The notes under the pieces were generated by a model. The model made no database searches. It was not told the origin of the DNA and saw only the letters and a program-made list of their open reading frames with translations. The translations under genes were made by a program, and so were the position numbers. Shown one piece after another: positions 31,401 to 44,100 of a stretch of DNA of 64,000 nucleotides. How positions within the stretch are numbered: the first letter of the stretch is position 1; every line of letters begins with the position of its first letter. Source of the DNA: Odontesthes bonariensis (taxonomy: Eukaryota > Chordata > Actinopteri > Atheriniformes > Atherinopsidae); the NCBI RefSeq assembly GCF_027942865.1, contig NC_134519.1, positions 22,230,248 to 22,294,247 on the forward strand, written 5' to 3'.

Positions 31401-34400
31401 GATTTCAGGTTTGGGATATTCTTAAAACCAACTCCCAATCAAACACAATGAAGAGAAATTCATACCAGAGGTGCTTTTGAGAAAAAGCCAGCACGTTTAT
31501 TTTTATGCATTTAAAATACAAAAAAAAAAAAAAAGAATGTTGACAACGATTTTCATCTTTGAGGCTAGATGAGGATTGGGGCACAAATCCCTGGAAAATG
31601 TCCTCTAGCTAATATAAATCTCTAAAATCTTCCTCTAAGCTGGTATTATTTCTGTAATACTGTATATTTCTATGACTGTAGAATTGCTCAATATTATATA
31701 TTCTCATATCTCAGTACAAAGCTGAAGTGATAAGCAGATATACTTCAAGTGGCGCACATCTCAATAAATAAATAACCACATTGTTTCATTAAAGCAATTG
31801 GCGCACCTACAAGCTTATATCTAATGCGTCTAACCTGTTTCATGCGTATCTATTTGACTAAAATATAACTAAAGCAGAGCAGGTTCACATCACAAAATGT
31901 ATGAAAGCTGAAGCTAAAGGTTAACACTGCACTGACTTTAAGTGCTTGGCCACCTTTTCGGATTTGTAGCTTAGGCCTTTGTTAAGTGTGCACATCCTGT
32001 TAACAAACAGATGATATAAAACAAATGATGGATGGCGAGACGTTTCACTGTAAGGCATGGACTTGAATTTCTCCACAAGACGGAACTTCACTGTGACGGT
32101 AAGGCTGGAAGAGTGACACCGGTGAGAGACAGTACACAGAAATGGCATTATAGAACGATCGGACTACAAAGCAGGCAGTTTTCCAAAAGAATATAAAAAC
32201 ATGTTCACACCAAACTCACAAAAGATGTTAATAAATAAAACTCAGAGCTGCACATTTTCATTTCACACAGGTTAATCTGACCAGGGCTCTTTCTGTCAGT
32301 GGTGCTTGTGCTAACTGGACAAAGCTGCCTGAAGATTAAGGGTCAGATTCTTCTTTTAATACATAATTTTAGTAGATTGAGCCTCATCATATTCAACATT
32401 TGACCTCAGTCTTTGCTAAACCCAACCGTCAACGGTTACAGGCAGCTCTATCTCACAATAATTATGCCAGTTTCACTCAGTGGTGCAGAGCATTAAGGGG
32501 CGTTAGTGAGAGTGCCGCCTGCAGCCTTGGAGGCTGGACCCTGCCCATTCCCACCTCCAAAGTCAGGCTGCCTTTTAGCTGCCTTTTCCAGCACCAGGGC
32601 TATGTTACTGGTCCTGGCCAGGACCTCCTCCAGCTGTCCGCGAAGTGCTTGAACTGAATCCAGCTCAGTGTGGAGAGCTTGGATCTTCTCTGATTTTCTG
32701 CATAAAGAGGAAAACACAAAGGAATCTTTAAAGCAAACACATAAAACCCTCCAACGTACTGTGCTGACAGAAATCTGGGAGGCACTCGGCACACCTTGTG
32801 GTGAACCTTACCCGTCACTATTATGAAAGTGCGTCATATTTTGGTACAACCTCTTCTCCACCCGCAGGGCGTCATTTAACTTGTTGTATTCAGCCACCAA
32901 CTGCTCCAGCACACACTAGAGCACAGCGGCAAGCAAGATAAGCATTTCATATAAATCACTTTTAAGCAATACAAATACCCTAAAAATGGTTTACGTGATG
33001 TGAAACCTTACTTGGTGATCAGGGCTGTCTTTTGTGACGACTCCCTCTGACTGGCGGCGAGCCAGAGACAAACGCAGGGCCGAGAGCTCCTTCTGCAGGG
33101 AGCGGATATAAACATTTCTGAGATTAGGAAACAACAGCTGTGGTTATTTTGGTGCATCATCTCCAGGCCCATATCCACAGATACCTGAGCCTCCATCTCT
33201 TTCTTCAGCACAAGCTGCATCTCATCCTTCAGAGCCTTCATCTCTGCCTCGCTCTCCTTTGAAAATGGCTGCACAGCTTCTTCCTGGGCCTGAATCAGCT
33301 CCTGACACAAAGCGTACTATGATGGTCAGGTGTGAGGAAAACAAAGCAAGGGGGGGAGCAATGGGAGATGTATGACCCAATACCTTGATAAAGGCTTCCT
33401 TCTCTTTAAGCAGACCCCGCAGATGCTCGGTCTCTCCTCCCATCTCCCTCTCCTTGTCCCGTCTCAGCTCACACAGCTCTTGCTCCGTTTGTGTCAGCTG
33501 TCTGCGAAGCTCCTGCAGCTGGCCTGTCCGCTCACTAACCACCAAGGAAAGCCTGTAGGAGTAGTCCTGACAGAGAAAGAGTGATTCATCACTTTATTGT
33601 TCTGCTCATGTCAACCTGCTGCTTATCAATACCCGCACCACTGCCTACCTGCAGATACTGGTCCTTGGAGCTCAGGGTGCTGAGCAGATCCTGGACCTGA
33701 GCTTGGTGCTCATTAGTCCGGCGGCTGCGGTCTGACAACAGCTCCTGGAAGAGCTTCTCCTTAAGACCCAGCTGAGCCTTCAGCTCCTCCACGACCTCGG
33801 TGGGACCAGCATGCGCTCTGGCAACAAGGGCGGCTGTCAGATCCTGCATGCACACACACACACACAAAAAAAAAAGCAAACACCCAGAAAGAGCACGGTC
33901 AGCACACCTGCTGCCTTTATGAAAACAGGTCACACAGGTTTGTCTATACAGGCATGGCTGCTCCTTAGAGGATAATAGCAACTTCTGGGAAATGAGTGTT
34001 ACCTGTGTCTCCTGGCTGCGTGTCTGCAGGGCTGCCTGGAGCTGGTTAATGATGGTGTCCTTCTCTCTCAGGGTGTTTCTCTCCCTCTCCTGGCTCTGCT
34101 GCTTCAGCCACTGCAGGTTCCTGTAGGCCTCTGCTGCCTGCTCCAGCTCCAGCTCTTTACCTCGCATCAGAGCATCCAGACTCTGACAGTCACAACCGCA
34201 AGTGTAACCAAAAACAGAAATGGCATAGCTCGTGTTCATCAATCCAAGCAGCTGTAAGCCAAACCACAGTAGTTGTGGTTTGTGAGCGTACCGTGATGGT
34301 CTCCTCGTTGTTGGTCAGAATGCAGCGGAGTCTCTCCAGGTCTCGTTCCTTCTCCCTGAGGGCCAGCTGCAGCGTCCTCACCTGGCCATCACGGTCCTCC

Positions 34401-37400
34401 AGACAGCGGAACTTGTCATCAATGGAACGCTGCAGAGGGAGAGGAAACTGCCACTTAAGACCTCTAATCTGATATTCTTACTGTCTTTTACAGCATACTG
34501 TTCTGAGGAGAGGTGCAGTTTTACAACCTCTTATTTGCTATAAACTAGTCAAATCACACGCATCACAACCGGACATTAACATTCATTAAATCAACATCCT
34601 TTTCAACGTCATCTTTATTATAAAACTGTGACTGGAAAATAAACAGGTCTACGCTAACTTCCAGGTTTAGAAGTAAATGATGTAGAGGCTGAGAAGGGTT
34701 GTTTTAAGTCTCAAAATCATCAACTTATTGTTGCTTTTCTAAGAAGCTACTGTGGAATTATCCTCATGAAAAGAGCATACGTGGATGGGTTTTACCTCCA
34801 GAGCTCTGTCTCTTTCTTTAATCCGCTCCCTTAGCTTTTCCAGCAGGGCATCTCTATGTTTGGAACTTCCTGTAGACTCCAACATCTCAGAGTACTCCTA
34901 CAGTGCATGAAAAAAACTGTGCATGAATGCATGTATACCTGCATAGATCTGTACCAATGCAGAGTGTTTGGGACTGTAAATATTACCTGTAGCTGTTGCT
35001 CCTTGTCCTGCAGGGAGCATTTGAGCTGAGCAATGCTCCTGTCTTTTTCCTGTATCACTGTGTGTTTCTCTGTCTCGTTCTCCTTCAGAGACGCTTCTTT
35101 AGCTTGAAGGTCAGAGCGAAGTTTCTGAAGGGCACTTTGCAGGTCCTGCGGCAGGCAGACGAGAGGTCACACATGCCTCCTAAACATTTATTTGGGCTAA
35201 TCGCGCACTCAAAACCCCACTAACCTGGTTGTGTTTTTCAGTGACCTCCCTGTGTTGCAGTGCCTCTTGTAGATCGGAGTTGAGTCTGTCCTTGAATCTC
35301 ATTAGGTCATCTCCTTGCCTCTGGCTCTGGCTCAGACTCCTCTGGCTGGCCTCCAGCTCCAGACCAAGGGAGAAGAGGGAGCTCTGCGCCCCGACCAGCT
35401 CACTCTGCAGCTGGGAGAGTGTCATGGACTCACTCACCCCTACTGGAGCCTGGACAAGGAATGATCGGAGACCAAGATCAGACAGTATGAGACAGTCTTT
35501 AGTAAGAGTGTTAAAGGGGAACTGCTGTATTTTCAACATTAAGCCTCTTTTCTGAGTCGTCTGCAATGTTTTAGAACCCCCCTCACCGCTTTTTTGATGT
35601 TTACTGCTGTCTCCGGTATTTGCCTAATTTGCCGTTCTGAAGCAGGTTGAGAAGAATCAAAATTAGGCAAATACCGGAGACAGCAGTAAACATCAAAAAA
35701 GCGGTGAGGGGGGTTCTAAAACATTGCAGACGACTCAGAAAAGAGGCTTAATGTTGAAAATACCGCAGTTCCCCTTTAAGGACCGATTCTGGATGTATAT
35801 CAGGTCTCACCTTGCTTTGAGCAAGCTGGTTGACATGGGCCAATTCTTGCAGCTTACACAGAGTGGTGTTTTGTCCTTCAATGAGCTGGTACAGCTCCTG
35901 GGCCTTACAAGAAAATGAATTACAGAAATCAGCACATTCTAAAGAAGGCTCAGGTATAATCTTTGTTTTTATCTACTAATTAAACAAAAAAAAAAACCAC
36001 ACACCTCACTGTCTTTGGTGGTCATGGACTCAGTGAGGCCCTGGATGGTTCTTTCCTGACTCTGAGTAGCCTGGCGAAGTGAACGCAGCTCACACTCCAT
36101 CTCACTCAGCTTCTCCTGCAGCTTCTACAAATGGAAAGCAGGGTGTACGACTTGTCATCAGACCTCAGATTCACAGAGGACACGAAAGGTCAATGAGCAG
36201 TTTTTCTGTGCCGCACCATGTTGTTGGCCTCGCTCTTGTTGATTTTGACTTGCAGGGACTGGACCTGAAGCTGGGCTTTCTGCAGCTCGCTGACACACTG
36301 ACCGGCCGCACATTCATATTGGTTCAGTTGACTCTGCTGCTCTTCGACAAGGTTCTGCAAAGAATAAACAGGAAGCGAGAGTTTGAAGTTACACCACACC
36401 GAATTGTGTAATAATGTAGGTGCAAAAAAACATATATAACCTCTGCTCATTCACTTGTCTACTCTGCGAAAAGCTGTGGCGAAGAAGAGGCAATGGAGTG
36501 GTTTGTGAGCATCTGCACACGAGCTAGCAGGAGTGAAAGAGCCTAGATTGCTTCGCCTGTTATCTTTACGTAACCAGTGTATAATGCCTCCAACTTTCAC
36601 TAAGTACAGGAGGAATGTCTCTCTGTGTTTGCCTGCCCACTCATTTACACTGAGATTAGCATGTAGTGTGGTGCAGAATTCAATCAATAAATGCTTGTGG
36701 TTTCATTCTGTGCTTCATTTCTTCAGATATCATCACTGAATAGTGTTGCTTTAGTAGCCAACCAGGGCTGAGAGGGCAGGGTGGTCTGACATTACGTGGA
36801 TCTCTTTGCCCCAAGGCTTCTGAGGGAAAGTAGGCCAATAGTAGAGTCACTGAGACTTAATGTTTCCCTTTATCTAACCTAGTTCTGTCAGCAGTATGTT
36901 CTTAACGATCACACACTCTTCCTAAGGACAAGAACTGAATTACGCCCATAAAGGACTATCAATTTGTGGGAACTGGGATTTTAGTATTTCACGCACGCAA
37001 ACACATCTGTATGAAGTTTGTTTTGTGCTTCAAAGCATTCCAATTTTTAATCCACCAAGATAAATTTAGAAATTATAGATCATTGGTCCAATATGTTAAG
37101 ATATTTTTACTCTTTGAATTTTAAAAGAAAATAAACAAACACTTTCTTTCCCATCTTCTTTGTTGACATTATCGCCCTCGCTGTGTGTGCATGAATGCAC
37201 TCATTAGGCAATTAGGCCTTGCCAAGTGCAACTGCTTACCGAGACCTGACTGCACTTGTCGTGTACGGAGTTTCCACACGTGGAAGATTAAGCCCAAGCA
37301 CACACTAACACAATCCTGGGTCAAAGCTATTTGAAGAGGTCGTGGGTAGAATGAGTGACGGACAGCTGCATTTTGAAACTACTGAAGCTAAAAGTGGTGG

Positions 37401-40400
37401 GAACATCAAAGCCTGTTTGGCTGGTTCGTTCAGGGTGCTGCAGATGCTGCAGAGTTGCAAGGGCAAAATTCAATACTCATCATCCTGTAGTAGTGAAATG
37501 CTGCTTCGCGGCACTATTATTGCTCTAGTTAAGGCTTAATACCTGGTGTGGGGGTGGGGGAGGATATTCATTGTACAAATCTTCCAATAAATCATCCATA
37601 TTAGCCAGGTTCAGCTCCTGATCCTCCCCAAAACCCAGCATGATCAAAGGGGTGTCCAGCTCGGGTGTTGACATGAGGTTGTCTTTTTCTTCTTCTGGGG
37701 TTCCATAGGACATTCCCACAACAGGATCAGGAAAGCCAGGTCTTGTGCCTCCATTAGTGGAGCTCCGTCGAAGCAAAACTGGCAGCTTGCTCCCCTTGGT
37801 GCTCCGAACTGGCCGGTAGGCAACATAGCTTTGTAGCAAACAGAGCGCGAGAGAGAGGCTGGGTGCAGGTGAGGCTTGGCCATGTGGTGCCCCCATGTGC
37901 TCCTCAGACAGGGAGTCAGAATAACTGTCTTCTATTGCTTCTCTGGGGGACCCCAGAACACCATCCATTATTGTTCCAGGATGAGTGTATTCTTCAGCGG
38001 TCTCCAGGGATGCAACAGAGGGGCTGGAGCTGACTCTTCCAGCAAGAGTGCGATCACTGTCTGAAATCCTGGACAGGTCCTGGGATCCAGGGACAAGAGT
38101 GTGTGAGGATGGGGCTTCTTCTGAATCTTCCACATGTTTTTTCTCCGCTTGCCCACCTCCTCCAGTCACACTGCCTCCAATAACACTGGCTGAAGATCTG
38201 GTAGATGGCCCACAGGAAATACTCCGTGCCAACTTCCTGGGCACCTTACACACAGCTTCATAGTCAGAGTCAGCCACCCGCCAGTAGGAACATCCACGAC
38301 ACCTCCTTGGTGTGCTGGGCACACAGCGGTGTGAGCCTGCAGCTGTGGCTTCTGACCCTGGACCAGCAGAGCACTGAGGGTGGTGTTGATGGTGGCAGTC
38401 CGGGCCATCATCAGCCCAGGACTCGTACAAAGAGTAGACTAGATCCTCCTGGAGTAGAGCACAGTACCTTGCGTGGGTTAGACCTGAAATATCCACCATC
38501 CCATCTCCTGGCTCTTCATTAATTCCAGTTAATGTCCCTGCACCCTCCTCTGAGTTGGTTTTCCGGTAAAGCCCACCGATGCACTGCCTCAGTCGATGTT
38601 TCTCCTGCAAGAGCCGCTGCAACCTTTCGATGGACAGGGCCTCCACACGGGCGATGACCGTGTCGAAGCGGTACATGCGGTCCAGCATGAAGGTGCACTT
38701 TGAGCACGCAAACTCTCCTTTGCCATCACGGGTCAGCTCTTGCCCCAGGGCATGAGAGAGCAGCACCTGCAAGTTCAGTTTGGCGGTGGGGTGGAAGATC
38801 CATCGCCTCTGGTTACCGCAGAGCTCCCTTGCACAGATACGGCAGGCCTCCTTCATCTTGAGATCAAGCATTCTACAGACTTTTAGAAATCAAGAAATAG
38901 TAGAGTATCTTGTTTATGCTTCTCTAACATAACAGTAGTACCTGGATCCTTGCCATGTATTTGATCTCTTATAAAAGACAAAAGGAGCCTAATGTCAATC
39001 TCCAGCTCAGTAGAGATAGATCACAATCAAATAAATAATCTCATGACTGTCTTTGCACATCAAATTAACTCGTATATTAAAGCAGGTAGATTTGTAGAGA
39101 ATAGCTGCCAACGTGATTCTTGGCAGGGCATAAACCTTGGGGTAAAAGCAAGACACTGTGACAGTCAGATATCCATCAGTTAAGGATCCCCGTGCATATC
39201 CTGGAGGTGCAGGTGCATCGGTAATATGGCGCACACAGGTTACGTCTCCTCAATAAGACGCGGTGACCAACAGTGTAATATCCCAAATCAACAGACCGCT
39301 GTTTTCGCATTTCCCATCAGCAAAGCACGCGCCTCTGCGCCACCTCAATTGGTCTGTCACGGACACACGAGCCGCACCGCGCGGCGCCGGGTTCATCATG
39401 ACAGGGAAGCTGTGTTCATCCACCGTCCGCTACACGGAACGGCAGCAGTAACACCTGTCAAGAGTCTGTGTCCGAAAAAAGAGGGTGCTCATTCATTTCA
39501 GGGCTGATACAGACGGCTACACGGAAAAACACGCAGAGCGGACTCGGTACGCCGTGGTGTCGGGGATCCTTCGGGTAGATAACGATGTGGCTGCCTGAGA
39601 CAGACCTGCAGCGGCGGAGCGGACCATTCAGGGGACGCGGGGGTGGAGGAGTCCAGTGCAGTAAAACAGGGATGCTCACAGATCAATAATCACTATGGAA
39701 CCTATTCAAAGCTCCCACCTTGTGTGTTAGACACACGCAGATATTCAACGCCAAGAAAAAAAAATCTTTTTGATTCGGCTTTTACGGTAAAGGGACAACG
39801 CGTCATTCCCCCGGGAGTCTGCTACTTCCTCCCGCCCGGTTCGCTAAGCTCAGTGCGCCTGACTAAACAGGTGAAATGCTCAGCAGCATGCTATGCAAAT
39901 TGAATGACCTAGAGAGGAAATATACGTCAGCCCCTATACCATGTTTATTTGTTTTATGTATAGAAGTAAAAAGGTGGCTGCTACTCTGCGGGCGTTGTCA
40001 TGCTGCAAGCATATGAGTTTGTCAGACAGATGATCATTTTGATAATCAATCGACTGTTTTAGTCAGTTTACAGATCTAAATATTTTTAATGATTTTGCTC
40101 ACAGGTTTTTCATTCAATGTATGTTCTCTGTCAAAAAGTTAATAACATTGAAATTAACTGGACTTCAGTTGCCCTCATTCAAGCTCTTATGATTACCATG
40201 ATCTGGGAGGCTGAGAATCTTCACAGTAAGAAGACTTGCTTTCCTCTTAGAATACTGCCAAACAATTGATACAGCTTCGAGATTTTTATCATCTCCTGTT
40301 GCCATGGTGCTGATATCAATGATTTGCTTGTGGTGATCAAACAACCAGACCTTTATTCTGCATTTCCCTGTGCAAGTTTACCTCTGCAGTGATCAACATT

Positions 40401-41093
40401 TTTGTTTTCCAGAGAAGCCCAAACAGATGGTCACGCTGGGCCTTTCAAGCACACCATCCTTATATTTTCACCTTCCTAGCAGTTCTACCGCATCAGGACA
40501 GAGTGATTCTGTACATCCTAATTAATGTGCCAGTCTGAGTTGTGGGACTGCTTGTCTGCTTCAACGTGTATAAATGTTGGTTATTTGAAGGTTACTAAGC
40601 CTGAGTTATAATATCTCAATCAGATGTGTCTGTTGCTGATAGCCATATGTAGGAGGGGTGCAGGTGAATATTTTTTTCAGATTTGTACGGTAATCTTTTG
40701 ATCTTATTTACAACAAGTTGTTACATTACACGACGGCTTTAGATGTTTACAATTGGCCCATTACTACAAATCAGTCTTAAAAAAGAAACCTTGGAAATAA
40801 ATGTAAAACAAAGTTTCAGATTTGATTTTTTTCCCCCTGCTTTCTCATCCTCTATGCAACAGTCATATAATGGCTACATGTCTGTGGTGTCTGGGGAGAT
40901 AATTAAGCACTCTAATGGCTGGTGTCGGCCTGAAACCCCAACATAATTTGATAGGAGTGCCGTGGTCTCAGAGCACTCAATGTCAAGCTGACATATTGAT
41001 AATCTGGGTGAAACCAGAGCCGTTAAACTGCTAACTAGGGAGATGCCTTCTGCACTCATGCACATGTGAAATGGATACTAATGGAAATGCACG

Positions 41094-41153
<60 letters not shown>

Positions 41154-44100
41154 AGACCCCAGTTATACTGATCGTTGATCTCTTTTGATCTTCAACAAGA
41201 TGCAAATGCAACTGTGGGCAGGACACAGTAGAACAGCATCTGTCACTGTTGCATGTAGGGCAAAAACTTCTATAACTAAAATAGAAATAAGTTTTAAGTC
41301 TTTTTTCTCCTTTTTTTATTCGACATAAAATTGGCATTTACTGTCAAAGCTGAAATATTAGTTCCCCTGAATATTAAAAACATTATTTAGAATATTCATC
41401 CATCCATCTGTTTTCTATACCCGCCTAATCCAATTTAGAGTCACAGGGGGTTACAGGTCACCAGTCCATCACAGGGCCACACAGAGACAAAAGAGACACA
41501 ACCATGCACGCTCACACTCACTCCTAATAATTTAGAGCAGGGATGCCCACATCTGGTCCTCGAGACACCTGAAACATCTAAAACCTGCAGGACAGCGGCC
41601 CTCGAGGACCGGATGTGGTTATCCCTGATTTAGAATCACCAATTATCCTAACATGCATGTTTGGACTGTGGGAGGAAGCCAGAGTACCTGGAGAAAACCC
41701 ACGCATACACAGGCAGAACATGCAAACTCCACACAGAAAGGCTCCAGCTGGGATTCAAACCAGGAACCCCTCTTGCTGTGTGGCAACAATGCTAACCACC
41801 GCACCACCGTGCAGCCCTTATTTAGAATATCCTCATAAATAAATGCAAATTAACTAAGGTTGTATAATCAAAATATTCCGCTACAGTATCTTAATTCTTA
41901 TAAAAGAAAGAAAAACTTGTATAGCTAATGTGCCCCAGATAGAATTATTGGAACCTCTAACTAACATATGGCTGCAAGAACAGCTTGTGAATTCTTGTTG
42001 TAGCCATCTAGAAGCTTGTTGTCCTGCCATCACTATGTAGTTAAGTTCTTAAGTCCGAACAAGCTCTCGTTGCAATAAACAATTTAAACTCTGTCCAAAG
42101 GTTTTCAGTGGGATTCACATAAAAAAGCATGGTTGGCCAGCTGAAAACAAACTCCCATTTTTTTCCTTGTCAGCCATGCTTTTGAGTTGTTGGATGAGTG
42201 CTGTGTGTCGTTCCAAAGCGCCCAAAAGGTTCCCTTCAAACCTAGTTTTCTGACACTGGATAACACATTTAAATAATGAAATGCCTCGCTAATATCTGAT
42301 TTGTACAAAGGATGTTCTTTACCTTGCAGGCTTCATTTATAAAAAAGTATGTGCTCTTCTTTCTAAACCGTTCTACGTTGACTTCCTCTGTTCATGGAAC
42401 ATTAATCCAGAAACTGGTTAATCTATAGCTTTTGCCACCATTACTCCTGCATTTCTTTCAACAGTGGTGTCCTCCTAAATTGGTTTATTGTGCAGTAAAC
42501 TGTGTGTTATAGGTTGTAACCACCATTGCTGATTTCTCCCTGGCCAGCCTGAAGCTCATGATGTTTTGTTATAATATTTATATTCATTGTTAACTGGATG
42601 GTTTTGTGTTTCTGTCTGATGATAAATTTTGCACTCTCTGTTCAGGGGTCCAAAAATGACCAAGACTGAACATAGACTATTTTCTTTTAGCTCTGCTAAG
42701 AGTCTCTTGTACTCTCCCAAAGGCCACTCACTCAGCTGACTATCACTTTGAAAATATCGTCTTTACTGAAAGAGATCTCACTTTCACGACAAACAGACGG
42801 TTTAAATAAACCCATCAAAAACACAAATGCTGTGGCTCTAGCTTTTCATATATACTCACAGACATAGTGTTACTCATCACATGTATATTACACTCTTCAC
42901 ACCACAACACAATTTACCCAAACCTCCCCTCGTGACGAAATGTTTTTTCACTCTGAACATAGACTCAGCTTTGTTTATGTTTTCAGCGTACACAAGCATT
43001 AGCATACACTCTCGCATGCACACTTTCATGCATTCACGCTTCCAGTTTAAAATCCGACCAAAGAGCCTGCTTGGCAAGTACATTTGCATCCTTCATTCAA
43101 AAGTGATTTACAAGTTAAAATAACTCCAGAGGCAGCCTGAAGACAAAACGCTGCCTGTGAGAAACACACCGAACAACAACAACTATGCTACAGACAAATA
43201 ATGGGAAATTTCAGTTGTAGCCAAATAAGAAGACACGGGGTTAGTCACAGCACGGGCTAGTAAGATAAATATGGCTGAATTATTATGATTATCAGTTTAC
43301 ACTAAGACAGAAAAGGTTCTGTGTCTGGGTTAGATTGCTGTGGGGGTATTACTCCGTCCCTGCAGTAGTTTCATTAGGTATCAGGGCAGCTGTGTGTCCT
43401 CGGGGATGTCACTGCAGACACAGCTTGTAAATGTAATGAGATTCTTGCACTTTATGTGATAAGATAAACCCACTATAAGGTGCTTCCACTAGAAGCCTGT
43501 CATTATGCACCACTCATTGCAGTCGTTACACTCATTGGTTTAATAAGCGCCCAGTTATTGTTGAGTCCCTCTCTCTTAGCCATAGAGGTTTGTGCTAAGT
43601 CATATTCACAAGGTTTACAGTGGACGGCACAAACAGAGGCAAACTTTCAGCTCACAACAGGATGTTTCACTGAATGTTTACTTAAATTTGATCTCAATAC
43701 TGTGAACAACTGGCTCTTTCAGCTACTGCATAAGGCCATCTTGGTTCTTTTATTACAGGGAGAAGTTGTCTTGATTTCTTCACAAAATATTCTGCAGAGA
43801 TAAACTGCATTTTAGAAACATTTTGAACGCTGTCATTTTTCAGTGGTAAATTGGCAGAAAGTATAATACAGTGTATATATATATATAAAAAAAGTCACAG
43901 TGAAAGAAAATACACTGATCATATATTTTTGTTTCATTTGAGTCTATATAAAACAATACAGAGTATTTCATTTAAATAACTTGTGTAATGTGCAAGTTAA
44001 TCAAATGTGGATCATGTTTTATCTCCATTTGTCCATTAGGAGGCAGAGTGTGTCTGATTAAGCACTCTACACCTAAACAATATCATACTGTTCATTATCC

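Noticed and set aside
35180-35918. Mirrored peptides MQTTQKRGLMLKI on opposite strands
   Set aside because: By-product of the perfect hairpin arms; not a duplicated gene.
37525-37542. Extra C-terminal residues VLSLN of the 37.5-38.9 kb open frame
   Set aside because: They lie past a good GT donor; the phase-0 junction to the 36354 exon is better supported by the match to the human protein layout.
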